Part shown: in pieces, positions 25,101 to 34,422 of the stretch
Layout of the letters: each line of letters begins with the position of its first letter
Numbering within the stretch: the first letter of the stretch is position 1
Source of the DNA: Treponema maltophilum ATCC 51939
GTDB taxonomy: Bacteria; Spirochaetota; Spirochaetia; Treponematales; Treponemataceae
Assembly (NCBI RefSeq): GCF_000413055.1
Contig: NZ_KE332518.1
Location: forward strand, 1,923,583 to 1,987,582
DNA: 64,000 nucleotides
Direction: 5' to 3'
Notes under the pieces: model-generated
The model's input: the letters and a program-made list of their open reading frames with translations, nothing else
The model's database searches: none
What the model was told of the DNA's origin: nothing
Position numbers and translations under genes: made by a program

Positions 25101-25834
25101 CCGCTCCCGTGAGGGAGCGACGTGGGACATTTCATAACCCGGCTTATTTCCTTTCGGTTTCAATTCAGCTCCCCCGAGGGAGCGACACATTCAAAATAAA
25201 AAAAGTTCCGAAAGACAATGTTTCAATTCACGCTCCCGTGAGGGAGCGACAAGATGAATTGTTAAATGCACGCAGGCTTTTGCATGTTTCAATTCACGCC
25301 CCGTGAGGGAGAGACAACTGGGAAGCGCGCGAAGTAATCCGCCGCATGGTTTCAATTCACGCTCCCGTGAGGGAGCGACAAAACATGAAAGCATACGATA
25401 CGCAGGTTGAATTGTTTCAATTCATGCTCCCGTAAGGGAGCGACTTTAGTTTTATTGTCAAAAAAGGCCGCGATCATGTTTCAATTCAGGCTCCCGTGAG
25501 GAAGCGATGCCTTTGGGGCACGCCGAAGTATTGAGCGTCAAGTTTCAATTCACGCTCCCCTGAGGGAGCGACATTGTTTTATTTGTAATCATAATTAACG
25601 CCTATCTGTTTCAATTCACGCTCCCGTGAGGGAGCGACCATCTGCAAAAAGCAAAAGCGGCTATCTCCGATGTTTCAATTCACGCTCCCGTGAGGGAGCG
25701 ACACGTGTATAACACTTACAACCGTATCCGTTTGGCGGGTTTCAATTCACGCTCCCGTGAGGGAGCGACATGCTGAAAGATTGGCAAGGTGTTCCGCCGA
25801 CCAGTTTCAATTCACGCTTATTTGAAGAGCGGAA
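25101..25834 (-). CRISPR. CRISPR array, subtype I-C repeat type, 12 repeat copies, no cas genes in window
   Basis: Repeats of 30-31 bp begin GTTTCAATTCACGCTCCC on the plus strand and end GTGAGGGAGCGAC. The crRNA sense is therefore the minus strand, where the repeat starts GTCGCTCCC and ends AATTGAAAC, the subtype I-C pattern. Copies begin at 25101 (partial), 25157, 25220, 25286, 25349, 25414, 25478, 25542, 25608, 25672, 25739 and 25804 (degenerate). The 11 spacers are 33-36 bp and all differ. Variants collect in the left copies (25157, 25286, 25414, 25478), so the left side is probably the old end and the leader should be on the right. That side is capped by a decayed copy instead. No cas gene flanks it within the window. 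Confidence 0.95.
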
Positions 25835-25959
25835 GTGCGGCACATATTTTTTATAATGCTGCTCGGCAAATGCCGGCAAGCAGGATATCGACAAGAAGCG
25901 TGCGGCTATCGGCAAGGGGCCCGCAAACACGGAAAACCGACAGCACGCACAGCTCTTTA

Positions 25960-27168
25960 TCATCCGGCGTATTTTTCGCCTATGCCGTAATTGTCCACGA
26001 CAAAGTCGATATCCTTATCGCCGCGACCGGACAGGTTTACCAAAATCGATTCGCGTTTGTGCTGTGCGGCATACTTAAACGCATAAGCAACCGCGTGGGC
26101 GCTCTCGAGCGCGGGAATAATGCCTTCAAAGCGCGATAATTTATAAAAGGCTTCCAAACATTCCTCGTCGTTCACGCTCGTATATTCAACGCGTTTTTTA
26201 TCCTTCAGCATGCAGTGTTCCGGACCGCTTCCCGGATAATCGAGCCCGGACGCGATCGAATACACCGGAGCGGGCTCTCCCTTTTCGTCCTGCAAAAGAT
26301 AGCTGCGGAAGCCGTGCAAAACGCCCGGTTTTCCGTACGACAAACTTGCCGCATGGTCGCCCATTTTAAGCGAACGCCCCGCAGGTTCCACGCCGATAAG
26401 CTTTACGTCCGCGTCCTGAATAAAGCCGCTGAAAATTCCCATCGCGTTCGAACCGCCGCCGACACAAGCCGCAACCGCGTCGGGAAGTTCGCCCGTCATT
26501 TCCAAAAACTGCTCGCGCGCTTCAACGCCGACCACATGCTGAAAATCGCGCACCATCATCGGGAACGGATGCGGGCCGACGACCGAACCTATGCAGTAAA
26601 TCGAATTGACCGGATCTTTCAAATACGCTTCGAAGGCCGAATCGACGGCTTCCTTCAGCGTTTTAAGGCCGCGCGAAACCGGCACAAGGTGCGCGCCCAA
26701 AAGCTTCATGCGCACGACATTCGGGTGTTCTTTGGCGATATCGACTTCGCCCATGTGAATCTCGCATTCAAGCCCGAAGTACGCCGCCGCAGTCGCAAGC
26801 GCAACGCCGTGCTGCCCCGCTCCCGTTTCCGCAATCAGCTTTTTTTTGCCCATGTACTTGGCCAAAAGTCCCTCGCCCATGCAGTGGTTCAGCTTGTGCG
26901 CACCGGTGTGATTCAAATCCTCGCGCTTAAGGTAAATGCGCCCGCCGTACATTTCCGACAAGCGTTTGCAAAAATACACGGGCGTCGGCCGTCCCTGAAA
27001 ATGCTTGCGTATCGACCGCAGCTCGCTTATGAATTCATGGCTTTTGCTTATCGAATAATACGCATCCGTAATTTTATCCATTTCCTTTTGCAGTTCGGCC
27101 GGAATGAACGATCCGCCGTATTCTCCGAAAAATCCTTTTTCGTCCGGAAATTGTTTTAGATACATCAT
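25960..27168 (-). CDS. trpB: Tryptophan synthase beta chain, stand-alone
   Basis: A 402-residue PLP enzyme that joins indole and serine to make tryptophan. The PLP motif is [15 protein letters not shown] with the Schiff-base Lys at residue 92. The phosphate-binding loop [11 protein letters not shown] is near residue 236, and [12 protein letters not shown] closes the protein. Length and motifs fit the canonical TrpB1 type. No trpA or other trp gene is near, so it may salvage indole rather than complete a pathway. The promoter carries two matching palindromic operators (27221-27280), showing specific repression. The ATG pair at 27168/27165 has a weak ribosome binding site. The CRISPR array lies just downstream. 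Confidence 0.95.
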   Translation of the reverse strand: MMYLKQFPDEKGFFGEYGGSFIPAELQKEMDKITDAYYSISKSHEFISELRSIRKHFQGRPTPVYFCKRLSEMYGGRIYLKREDLNHTGAHKLNHCMGEGLLAKYMGKKKLIAETGAGQHGVALATAAAYFGLECEIHMGEVDIAKEHPNVVRMKLLGAHLVPVSRGLKTLKEAVDSAFEAYLKDPVNSIYCIGSVVGPHPFPMMVRDFQHVVGVEAREQFLEMTGELPDAVAACVGGGSNAMGIFSGFIQDADVKLIGVEPAGRSLKMGDHAASLSYGKPGVLHGFRSYLLQDEKGEPAPVYSIASGLDYPGSGPEHCMLKDKKRVEYTSVNDEECLEAFYKLSRFEGIIPALESAHAVAYAFKYAAQHKRESILVNLSGRGDKDIDFVVDNYGIGEKYAG

Positions 27169-27177
27169 GTTCTTTAC

Positions 27178-27214
27178 GATAAAATTCGGTTCTTTACCTC
27201 TCCGATTTTATCTT
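27178..27214 (-). promoter_or_regulatory. trpB leader hairpin around the ribosome binding region
   Basis: In the trpB leader, GATAAAATCGG (minus strand, from about 27212) can pair with CCGAATTTTATC, placing an AGAGG sequence in the loop. The sequence GTAAAGAAC also occurs twice, before the hairpin's right arm and before the start codon. It may tune translation. Seen by eye; function not known. Confidence 0.4.
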
Positions 27215-27220
27215 GCCTCC

Positions 27221-27280
27221 TATAGTGTTTCTCTGCATAGAAACACTATAGCAAAATAAACTGTTTCTGTCAATAGAAAC
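27221..27280 (-). promoter_or_regulatory. trpB promoter with two palindromic operators
   Basis: Minus-strand promoter TTGACA, 17 bases, TATAGT. Operator 1 (27221-27250) is a perfect inverted repeat, TATAGTGTTTCT / AGAAACACTATA around six bases, covering the -10 and start point. Operator 2 (27263-27280) is GTTTCT-N6-AGAAAC and overlaps the -35. The centres are 36 bases apart. This is a clear two-site repressor design; the repressor gene is not identifiable here. Confidence 0.8.
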
Positions 27281-27693
27281 ACGCAATTTTTTTGATTTTT
27301 TTTACAAAATTTTTATGCTTTTTTGCATGGTTCGCAGCACTTTTATTTTTGATTTTCTCGGGCGGCCCGGGGCTGTCCGAAAACTTTAGTTTTTGGACAG
27401 CTTCCTTGATTTTACATGCGACGTTTAAAATTAAGTCGGTACAATAAACAGACTTAATTTTAAATTCGGGGGCTGTCGAAAAAATAACCGACTTTTGAGA
27501 CAGCCCCGTCGGGCTTTGCGGGATTCCGCCTTCGGCTTCATTCCCTCGCTCACGTTTCGTTCGCTCGGGAACGGGTCCCTCCAATCCCTGCCGCAGCTCA
27601 AATGCTCTGAGCGTTTTTCTTAGGTGATTCTACCCTCAAAGCTCAGCCGCGACTAAGCGCTCGCTTCCTCAGGTATGTCCGTTTTATCGGGAC
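27281..27693. other. ftsK-trpB gap with three hairpins
   Basis: No gene is visible. Hairpins lie at 27372-27402 (GCTGTCC..GGACAGC), 27424-27464 (a perfect 14-bp stem, TTTAAAATTAAGTC with its complement) and 27469-27507 (GGGGCTGTC..GACAGCCCC). They probably insulate trpB from ftsK transcription. The remainder (27510-27690) contains a CCCTCCAATCCCT sequence whose core, CCCTCCAATCCCT, also occurs near 36405. Confidence 0.6.
27372..27507. terminator. Cluster of three hairpins downstream of ftsK
   Basis: Stems at 27372-27402, 27424-27464 and 27469-27507. The first shares GCTGTCCGAAAACT with the hairpin at 52257-52287 and the third resembles 19628-19662, so they belong to a dispersed hairpin family used after genes. 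Confidence 0.6.
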
Positions 27694-30120
27694 CTATACA
27701 ACGTGAATAACTTCGCGGGGTTTGCTTCCGTTTGCAGGACCGACAATACCGCGCGCTTCCATATCTTCCACAAGGCGCGCAGCGCGGTTATAGCCGATTT
27801 TAAGCCGGCGCTGAATATACGAAGCCGACGCTTTTCCGGCTTGCATAACGATTTCGAGCGCTTTATCGTACAAGGGATCTTCTCCTTCGCTGAATACGCC
27901 CGGATCGAAACCTTCATCTTCGTCTTCAACAAAAATCTCATCGTCGATATATTCAGGTTCGCCGTATTGTTTTACGAATTCGACGACGTTTTCAACTTCG
28001 GTATCGGACACAAAGGTTCCCTGTATGCGGATCGGGAACGGAACTTCCGCGCTCGCGTACAGCATATCTCCCTTACCCAAAAGTTTTTCCGCGCCGACCT
28101 GATCGATGATAATGCGGCTGTCCATTTTCGAGGCGACCATAAACGCAATGCGGCTGGGGATGTTCGCCTTTATGAGACCGGTAATAACGTCGATCGAAGG
28201 ACGCTGGGTCGCCAGTACCAAATGAATGCCGACGGCGCGGCTCATTGCCGCAAGGCGGGCTACCGTCGATTCAAGTTCTTTTCCCGTAGTTGCCATAAGG
28301 TCGGCAAATTCGTCAACAATCAATACGATGTACGGAAGCTTTTCCGTCGCAATTTTGCGCTCGACGATGCGTTTATTGTAACTTGCAATGTCGCGTACGC
28401 CCATGCCGTCGAGCAGCGCATAACGGCGTTCCATTTCACACAAACAATACTGCAAAGCCTGAAACGCTTTTTTCGGCTCGGTAATAACCGGCGTAAGCAA
28501 ATGGGGAATATCGTTGTACAGTTTAAGCTCGACGATTTTCGGGTCGATTAAAATCATGCGCACATCCTGCGGCGCCTTTTTATACAAAATCGACAAAATC
28601 AAGCTGTTTACGCAGACGGACTTTCCCGAACCGGTGGCACCCGCGATAAGCAAGTGCGGCGTTTTTGACAAGTCGAGTACTTGAGCATCTCCCGCGATAT
28701 CCTTGCCCAAAACAACCGGCACGGCCATTTTTTTAAAAGCGGGAAGATCCATATCGATAAGTTCTTTAAAGCCGACGATGGCACGCTCTTTATTCGGCAC
28801 TTCAATACCGACCGCGTGTTTGCCGGGAATAGGCGCTACGATACGCACGCTCGAAGCGGCCAAACGCAGCGCGATGTTGTCGCCGAGGGCGACTATTTTA
28901 CTCAGCTTGACACCGGGCGCAGGCAGGATTTCAAACATCGTAACGACCGGCCCTTTGCGGATTCCGGTAACTTCGGCTTCTATTTTAAATTCGTTGAGCG
29001 TTTCTTTTAAGGCTTCGGCCGAACGTCTGGTTTCGTTGTCGATGAGCCAGTATTCGCCGCCCGGATATTCGCTCAGCAAACCCTTCGTGGGTACGCTGTA
29101 CGATTTACCGCTTTGTTTTTTTTTCGGAACGCTCGGCACGGGAACTGAACTGTCCGCCTCGGAAGAAAGCGCTTCGAGTTCTTCGGCCGCTTCCTCTTCG
29201 GTTTCAATGGCGTCGGCGCTTTCGGCATCTTCATCGTCGTCGATAACTTCAAAGTCGAACGGATTGCTTAAAAATTCGGCTTCGCCCGCGTTTTCAAATA
29301 GTTCCGGTTCATTCAAGCCGCCGAGAGAATCGGCGTTGTCGTCCGCACCGACTTCATTGCTTTCACCGCTTTCGTCCGCGTCCCCTCCGTCGGCCGCCTC
29401 TTCGGCTTCCATTGCATCGGCAATGTCCTCTTCCTGAACGAGCGCGGCGTTCCAATCGTCCGCGGCATCGGCGGCTTCTTCGAGTTCCGGTTCTTGTTCA
29501 AAATCGTCAAGCGCTTCGGCTTCGGCAATGGGTTCTTCGGCAACGGCTTCTTCTTCAAGCGGCATATACGGATCGACCTGCGCGTTGTTTTTTTCGGCGG
29601 CAAAATCTTCTTTGTGCGCCTTTTTCGGTGCGGGACGGAATTTCGGCAGAGACGTCTTTCCCGCAGCCCGCTCGGAGAACGCGCGCATGATACCGTCGGC
29701 GGCCAAAGCGATTGCAAGATACTCGATTAAACACAAAAGCAAACCGACCAGCACAACGGTGGCGGCGCGGATGAGGTTAACGGTAAAGCCCGTTCCGTCG
29801 AATATTTTTTTTGTAACAAGCTCGACCCCGGCAACGGTAAAAAAAGGTATAAACGAAAAGAATAAGCATATGATTTGTTTTTTCGATTTGTCGGAACTGA
29901 AAAGCAAAAGCCCCGCAACAAAAACATACAGCGGTATTAAAAAAGAAGAAAACCCGTATGCCGTAAAAAGCATGCGGCCGAATGCGGCTAAAAATCCGCC
30001 CCTTCCCGCCTCGGCGATGCCGAAATCGAGGAACGGCAGTATAAGAGAAATCGTACACAGGGCCGAAACGGCAAGCAATATAACACCGGCGGCAAGAAAA
30101 CCGCGCTCCGAACGCTTCAT
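27694..30120 (-). CDS. ftsK: DNA translocase FtsK/SpoIIIE
   Basis: An 808-residue septal DNA pump that clears chromosome ends at division. The N-terminus has four hydrophobic segments (residues about 10-150). Next comes a long acidic, Ala/Glu-rich linker (about 175-340), then the motor: Walker A AGATGSGKS near residue 493, Walker B IVLIVDEFADLMA near 600, and AMSRAVGIHLVLATQRPSID. The last 65 residues form the winged-helix gamma domain (ASYIQRRLKIGYNRAARLVE), which reads KOPS-like sites. The start at 30120 is six bases after GGGAG. It is shorter than E. coli FtsK because of the reduced linker. Confidence 0.95.
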   Translation of the reverse strand: MKRSERGFLAAGVILLAVSALCTISLILPFLDFGIAEAGRGGFLAAFGRMLFTAYGFSSFLIPLYVFVAGLLLFSSDKSKKQIICLFFSFIPFFTVAGVELVTKKIFDGTGFTVNLIRAATVVLVGLLLCLIEYLAIALAADGIMRAFSERAAGKTSLPKFRPAPKKAHKEDFAAEKNNAQVDPYMPLEEEAVAEEPIAEAEALDDFEQEPELEEAADAADDWNAALVQEEDIADAMEAEEAADGGDADESGESNEVGADDNADSLGGLNEPELFENAGEAEFLSNPFDFEVIDDDEDAESADAIETEEEAAEELEALSSEADSSVPVPSVPKKKQSGKSYSVPTKGLLSEYPGGEYWLIDNETRRSAEALKETLNEFKIEAEVTGIRKGPVVTMFEILPAPGVKLSKIVALGDNIALRLAASSVRIVAPIPGKHAVGIEVPNKERAIVGFKELIDMDLPAFKKMAVPVVLGKDIAGDAQVLDLSKTPHLLIAGATGSGKSVCVNSLILSILYKKAPQDVRMILIDPKIVELKLYNDIPHLLTPVITEPKKAFQALQYCLCEMERRYALLDGMGVRDIASYNKRIVERKIATEKLPYIVLIVDEFADLMATTGKELESTVARLAAMSRAVGIHLVLATQRPSIDVITGLIKANIPSRIAFMVASKMDSRIIIDQVGAEKLLGKGDMLYASAEVPFPIRIQGTFVSDTEVENVVEFVKQYGEPEYIDDEIFVEDEDEGFDPGVFSEGEDPLYDKALEIVMQAGKASASYIQRRLKIGYNRAARLVEDMEARGIVGPANGSKPREVIHVV

Positions 30121-30196
30121 GAATAACTCCCTCATCTACAAATATCGGAAAAAAACGTTCAAAGCTTAACGGGAGAACGCCGGTTATCGCCGAGCC

Positions 30197-31102
30197 TTAA
30201 TTGTCAAACGGAACCTCTGCGGCCGTCGGAATTGAAGTTTGTGCGCCTTTTCGCGTAACGACGATTGTCGCAACTTCGTTCGCATAGCGCACCGCCTGCA
30301 GCAAGGAAGAACCCGAAGCAAGGCGGACGGCAAGAGCCGCGGTAAAAGAATCGCCTGCGGCGGTCGTATCGACAACGGGAACGGGACGAACGGTCAGCAT
30401 GTGTTTGCCTTCCGTTTCCGAATTGACGAAGGCGCCCGCTCCGCCGAGCGTTACGATAACGTTTTTTACACCGTGCGAACGCAGTATGTCCGCACCCTTT
30501 TCATAGTCCGAAGAAGCCGCTCCGGTTAAAAGCGAAAGTTCGGTTTCGTTCGGCTTTATAATATCGACATACGCGTATAATTCGGCGGGAAAATCTTTAG
30601 GCACCGGAGCCGGATCGAGTATCACCGTTTTGCCCAATTCTTTTGCACGGCGCGCGACGCACAGTACGGTTTGTACCGGAATTTCCATTTGACACAAAAC
30701 GATGTCGCAGCTGTGCAGCAAATCGTCGTTGTCAGCGATGTCTTTTTCGGAAAGTGTTTTATTCGCGCCGGAAACAACGACGATGCTGTTGTCACCTTCA
30801 TCGTTTACCGTTATCCATGCAAGTCCCGTATCGCAGTCGGCACGCACTATAAGGCGCGAAACGTCCACGCCGGCGCTCTGCAAACTTTTCTTTTCAATTT
30901 CGGCATAGCGGTCGTTTCCGATGGCCCCGAACATAATCGTTTGTGCGCCCAATTTACCGGCCGCATACGCTTGATTTGCACCCTTGCCGCCCGGTACCGT
31001 ATCGGCTTTTTCGGCCAAAATCGTTTCGCCCGCAGCCGGCATATGCGGCACGCGCACCACCATATCGACATTCAAACTGCCGACAACAAGTATTTTTTTC
31101 AT
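30197..31102 (-). CDS. rbsK: Ribokinase
   Basis: A 301-residue PfkB-family sugar kinase. It opens with VVGSLNVDMVVRVPHMPAAG, has GGKGANQAYAAGKLGA near residue 40, and the anion-hole/catalytic signature DTTAAGDSFTAAL near residue 250, with the Asp as base. KPNETELSLLTG is also typical of ribokinase. It should phosphorylate ribose released by the nucleoside hydrolase encoded 13 bases upstream (31116-32033), so the pair forms a nucleoside salvage operon. The ATG at 31102 follows GGGAG. An upstream in-frame extension to 31228 lies inside the other gene and is not real. Confidence 0.95.
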   Translation of the reverse strand: MKKILVVGSLNVDMVVRVPHMPAAGETILAEKADTVPGGKGANQAYAAGKLGAQTIMFGAIGNDRYAEIEKKSLQSAGVDVSRLIVRADCDTGLAWITVNDEGDNSIVVVSGANKTLSEKDIADNDDLLHSCDIVLCQMEIPVQTVLCVARRAKELGKTVILDPAPVPKDFPAELYAYVDIIKPNETELSLLTGAASSDYEKGADILRSHGVKNVIVTLGGAGAFVNSETEGKHMLTVRPVPVVDTTAAGDSFTAALAVRLASGSSLLQAVRYANEVATIVVTRKGAQTSIPTAAEVPFDN

Positions 31103-31115
31103 AAGACAATTCTCC

Positions 31116-32033
31116 CTATATACACTTCGACAGCGATTTGACGAACCATGTGCGGAAACGTTTTGTGTCGGCGGACGTGAGTACGGTTGCGTTCGGTTTG
31201 CGCTGCAAGAGGTTGTCCAAATCGACAACGGAACAGCCCGCGGTCAGGGTTCCGGATAATTCGATATCTGCAAAAACGTCGGCCGTTTCGAACAAGTCGG
31301 GCTGCAAAAGGTAGGCAATTGCGCACGAGTCGTACATGCGCAATCCTTCGGCAAAACTGCCGCTGCGGTATTTTTTAAGCAGGGCGCACAGCATCGCCCC
31401 GGTTTTACCCGAAGCTGCCAATTTTTCAATATCCGTACCCGGAATCGCCGCCTGACGCCCGACGTCCAAACCTGCCATGACGAGGGGGAGTTTTGACGCA
31501 AAAACCATCTTTGCGGCGTGAGGATCGGTTGCAAAATTGAATTCCGACATAACGCCTTTGTTCCCGCGCGCAAGAGAACCGCCCATCATAACGATCCGCG
31601 AAATGCGCTTTTTAACTTCGGGATACATCGCAAAAAGCAAAGCGACATTCGTCAAGGGGCCTATGGCGACAAGCGTGATTTTTTCTTCGGCCATAATCAC
31701 TTCGCGCATTTTATTAACCGCGTGTTCTTTTACCAATAGCGACGAATCGATTTCGGGAAAATCGAATCCGGCAAGCCCGCTTTTTCCGTGTACATGGGAG
31801 GCGTCGACGAATTCGTCGATAAGCGGTTTGGCCGCTCCTTTTGCGACGGGAATCTTTTTACCCCAAAAAGTCAGCAGCTTTAAAGCGTTCGCGGTTACCT
31901 TATCCACGGATACGTTGCCGGCGACCGTCGTAATCAGTTTAACGTCGAGCCGGTCGCTGAATAAAGCGGCAGCCAATGCGACCGCATCGTCGATTCCCGG
32001 ATCCGTATCGATAATAACTTTTTCTTTAATCAT
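31116..32033 (-). CDS. Nucleoside hydrolase (inosine/uridine-preferring family)
   Basis: A 305-residue hydrolase that splits ribonucleosides into ribose and base. The calcium-binding DTDPGIDDAVALAAAL is at residues 7-22, and the family segments VAIGPLTNVALLFAMYPEV and MMGGSLARGNKGVMSEFNFA are intact. The later motif usually written HDxxA appears here as MYDSCAIAYLLQPDLF, with Tyr where an active-site His is common; this may change specificity. AGGGGG precedes the ATG. It is the first gene of the operon with ribokinase, which would trap the freed ribose. Confidence 0.92.
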   Translation of the reverse strand: MIKEKVIIDTDPGIDDAVALAAALFSDRLDVKLITTVAGNVSVDKVTANALKLLTFWGKKIPVAKGAAKPLIDEFVDASHVHGKSGLAGFDFPEIDSSLLVKEHAVNKMREVIMAEEKITLVAIGPLTNVALLFAMYPEVKKRISRIVMMGGSLARGNKGVMSEFNFATDPHAAKMVFASKLPLVMAGLDVGRQAAIPGTDIEKLAASGKTGAMLCALLKKYRSGSFAEGLRMYDSCAIAYLLQPDLFETADVFADIELSGTLTAGCSVVDLDNLLQRKPNATVLTSADTKRFRTWFVKSLSKCI

Positions 32034-32186
32034 AACGGCCCCCTGCAACCATAATTTTCCTCACTCTAACACGTTTTTTGCCGTCTTGCAACAGGCAGAC
32101 TTTCTTTGCAGAAGGGAACCGGCTAAAGATACATTAGTAAAAAAAACGCGTAGCCGAAAACAAAGGCTTAAAGTATAATACGTGCT

Positions 32187-32600
32187 ATGGAATGGAATTC
32201 GTTGGTGCCCGAACTCACCGTCAGCAATTTTGATAACAGTCTTTATTTTTATGTGCATATTTTGGGTTTCGAAATGAAATATCAAAGAAAAAATCCCTGT
32301 TTTGCCTATCTTGAATTTGAATCGTCGCAAATTATGATTGAAGAATATCACGGAACATGGAATACGGAAAACCTTGAATATCCGTACGGACGGGGCGTCA
32401 ATTTTCAGATCGAATGTAAAGACGTACAAAGAATACGAACGGCGCTGGAAAATGCGCATTATGAAATTTACAGACAAATGCAGGATACGTGGTATGATAC
32501 GGGAACCGGATCGGTCGGCGCCAAAGAATTGCTTGTTCGGGATCCCGACGGCTATTTACTGCGGTTCTCGCAAGATTTAGGTACTGAAAAATGTGATTAA
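32187..32600 (+). CDS. VOC family protein (glyoxalase/bleomycin-resistance fold)
   Basis: A 137-residue protein with two beta-alpha-beta-beta-beta modules. The N-terminal SLVPELTVSNFDNSLYFYVH and the C-terminal LLVRDPDGYLLRFSQDLG are typical of bleomycin-resistance-type VOC proteins, which bind drugs or catalyse metal-dependent chemistry. Metal ligands are not all obvious. TATAAT ends seven bases before the ATG and there is no ribosome binding site, so the message may be leaderless. It is transcribed divergently from the nucleoside hydrolase and precedes the antiporter gene. Confidence 0.85.
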   Translation: MEWNSLVPELTVSNFDNSLYFYVHILGFEMKYQRKNPCFAYLEFESSQIMIEEYHGTWNTENLEYPYGRGVNFQIECKDVQRIRTALENAHYEIYRQMQDTWYDTGTGSVGAKELLVRDPDGYLLRFSQDLGTEKCD

Positions 32601-32694
32601 ACCGAAAGACGCGCCCAGGCGCAGCGAATTGCCTGAATGCGCTCTTTTTAGGTTTATTATTTACTTTTTTTTGCAAAAGACTATACTATACTAT

Positions 32695-34419
32695 ATGAAT
32701 AAACTCGCTGAATTTCTTCCCGCCTTTATGCATTTTTCACGATTGGAAAGTACGAACCTTATTTTGCTTTTGGGCCTTATTTTGCTTTTAGGCGCCTTGG
32801 GCGGGCGCTGGTTTCAAAAATTGAAAATTCCGCAAGTCGTGGGCTACATCGTCATCGGCATTTTAATCGGACAATCCGGCTTTCAAATATTGTCGGCAAA
32901 CGTCATAACCGCGCTGGATCCGCTTTCGAGCATTGCGCTTTCGCTTATCGGCTTTATGATCGGCGGCGAACTGAAGACACAGGTTATAAAAAAATACGGC
33001 AAACAGTTTGTCGGAATTTTGCTTTTTGAATCGATTGTTCCCTTTATCGTCGTATCGATTTGCGTAACGGCTATATCCTATGCCGCAACAAAAAATACGG
33101 CGACCTCGATTTCGCTCGGTTTGATTTTAGGTGCGATTTCTTCGGCAACGGCTCCGGCGGCAACAACCGACGTTTTGCGCGAAAACCGCACGAGAGGGCC
33201 GCTTACAACCACCGTTTTGGGCATCGTCGCAATGGATGATGCGGTCGCGCTTATTTTATACGCGTTCGCTTCTTCGGTTGCGGCGAACCTTTTGGGCGAG
33301 CAAACCGTCAGCTTCGGTAAACAGCTTTTGCTGCTCGCGTACAATATCTGCGGTTCGGTTGTACTCGGCAGCGCCATCGGATTTTTTTTGAGCCTCATTA
33401 TCCGCAACGTGATGACCGACCCCGGCCGCATCTTGGGATTTTCGCTCGGCGCGCTTTTTGTCTCTACGGGAATCGCTTCGCTTTTGGATTTGGACACGAT
33501 TTTGGCGGCAATGGCGTTAGGCTTTTTTATGGTGAATTTCGCGCCGGCAAAAACGCGGGCAACGTTCAGTCTCGTCGAAAATTTTACGCCGCCGATTTAC
33601 GTATTGTTTTTCGTTCTGGTCGGCGCAAAACTGAATATATGGAACGTAACGCTTTTTGTCGGGCTCCTTGCCCTTTTATACGTTTTTTTGCGCACTACAG
33701 GAAAAAGCATCGGAGCGGTTATCGGTTCAAAAATAACCAAAGCCCCCGACGCGGTACGCAAATATCTGCCCTTTTGCCTTTTAAGTCAAGCGGGCGTCGC
33801 AATAGGACTTTCGATATCGGCGGGGCACGATTTTGCGCAAAGCGTGGGACCGACTGTTTTGCTGATTATTACCGCAACAACCTTCATCGTTCAGCTTGCA
33901 GGTCCGGTGTGCGTCAAACACGGCATAGAAAAAGCCGGTGAATGCAACCTCGACGTTACCGAAGACGATTTGATGAAAAGCCTTTCGGTTTCGGACGTTA
34001 CGTGGAACGGCGAAGCGGTTTGTTCGCCGCAATCGCCGGCGGTCGTCCCCGAAACGGCGTGCCTCAGTTCGATTTTAAATTCGTTTACGCGAAAACCGAA
34101 TTTAAACTACGCGGTAAAAAACGATGAAGGCACCTTAACGGGACTCATCACGCTCGATCATTTAAAAGAAGCCCTGATCATGTCGGACTGGTACGAATCG
34201 CTTTTGGCGATGGACATCATGGAACCGGTTCCCGTCGTCTGTTCGCCGGAAATGAAGATTCCCGATTTATACGAACTGTTTACCAAAAACGACTGCGACG
34301 CTATCGCCATTGCGGATGCGGACAACAAAGCGATGGGTGTCATCGAAAAAGCCGCAATCGATCATTTTTTACATCAACAGGTTATCGCGCTGCATAAAAA
34401 AATCGCGAGTTTGGGATAA
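32695..34419 (+). CDS. Kef-type cation:proton antiporter with C-terminal CBS pair
   Basis: A 574-residue protein. Residues 1-400 hold about twelve hydrophobic segments of the CPA2 antiporter fold, including VVGYIVIGILIGQSGFQ and LGIVAMDDAVALILYAF, where the paired Asp residues are the likely ion site. A C-terminal cytoplasmic part (residues about 430-574) reads like two CBS motifs (SLSVSDVTW.., LAMDIMEPVPVVCSPEM.., CDAIAIADADNKAMGVIEK), probably sensing a nucleotide. TATACT-like sequence lies seven bases before the ATG with no ribosome binding site. The EamA gene follows after three bases, so the two are co-transcribed. Confidence 0.9.
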   Translation: MNKLAEFLPAFMHFSRLESTNLILLLGLILLLGALGGRWFQKLKIPQVVGYIVIGILIGQSGFQILSANVITALDPLSSIALSLIGFMIGGELKTQVIKKYGKQFVGILLFESIVPFIVVSICVTAISYAATKNTATSISLGLILGAISSATAPAATTDVLRENRTRGPLTTTVLGIVAMDDAVALILYAFASSVAANLLGEQTVSFGKQLLLLAYNICGSVVLGSAIGFFLSLIIRNVMTDPGRILGFSLGALFVSTGIASLLDLDTILAAMALGFFMVNFAPAKTRATFSLVENFTPPIYVLFFVLVGAKLNIWNVTLFVGLLALLYVFLRTTGKSIGAVIGSKITKAPDAVRKYLPFCLLSQAGVAIGLSISAGHDFAQSVGPTVLLIITATTFIVQLAGPVCVKHGIEKAGECNLDVTEDDLMKSLSVSDVTWNGEAVCSPQSPAVVPETACLSSILNSFTRKPNLNYAVKNDEGTLTGLITLDHLKEALIMSDWYESLLAMDIMEPVPVVCSPEMKIPDLYELFTKNDCDAIAIADADNKAMGVIEKAAIDHFLHQQVIALHKKIASLG

Positions 34420-34422
34420 ACG

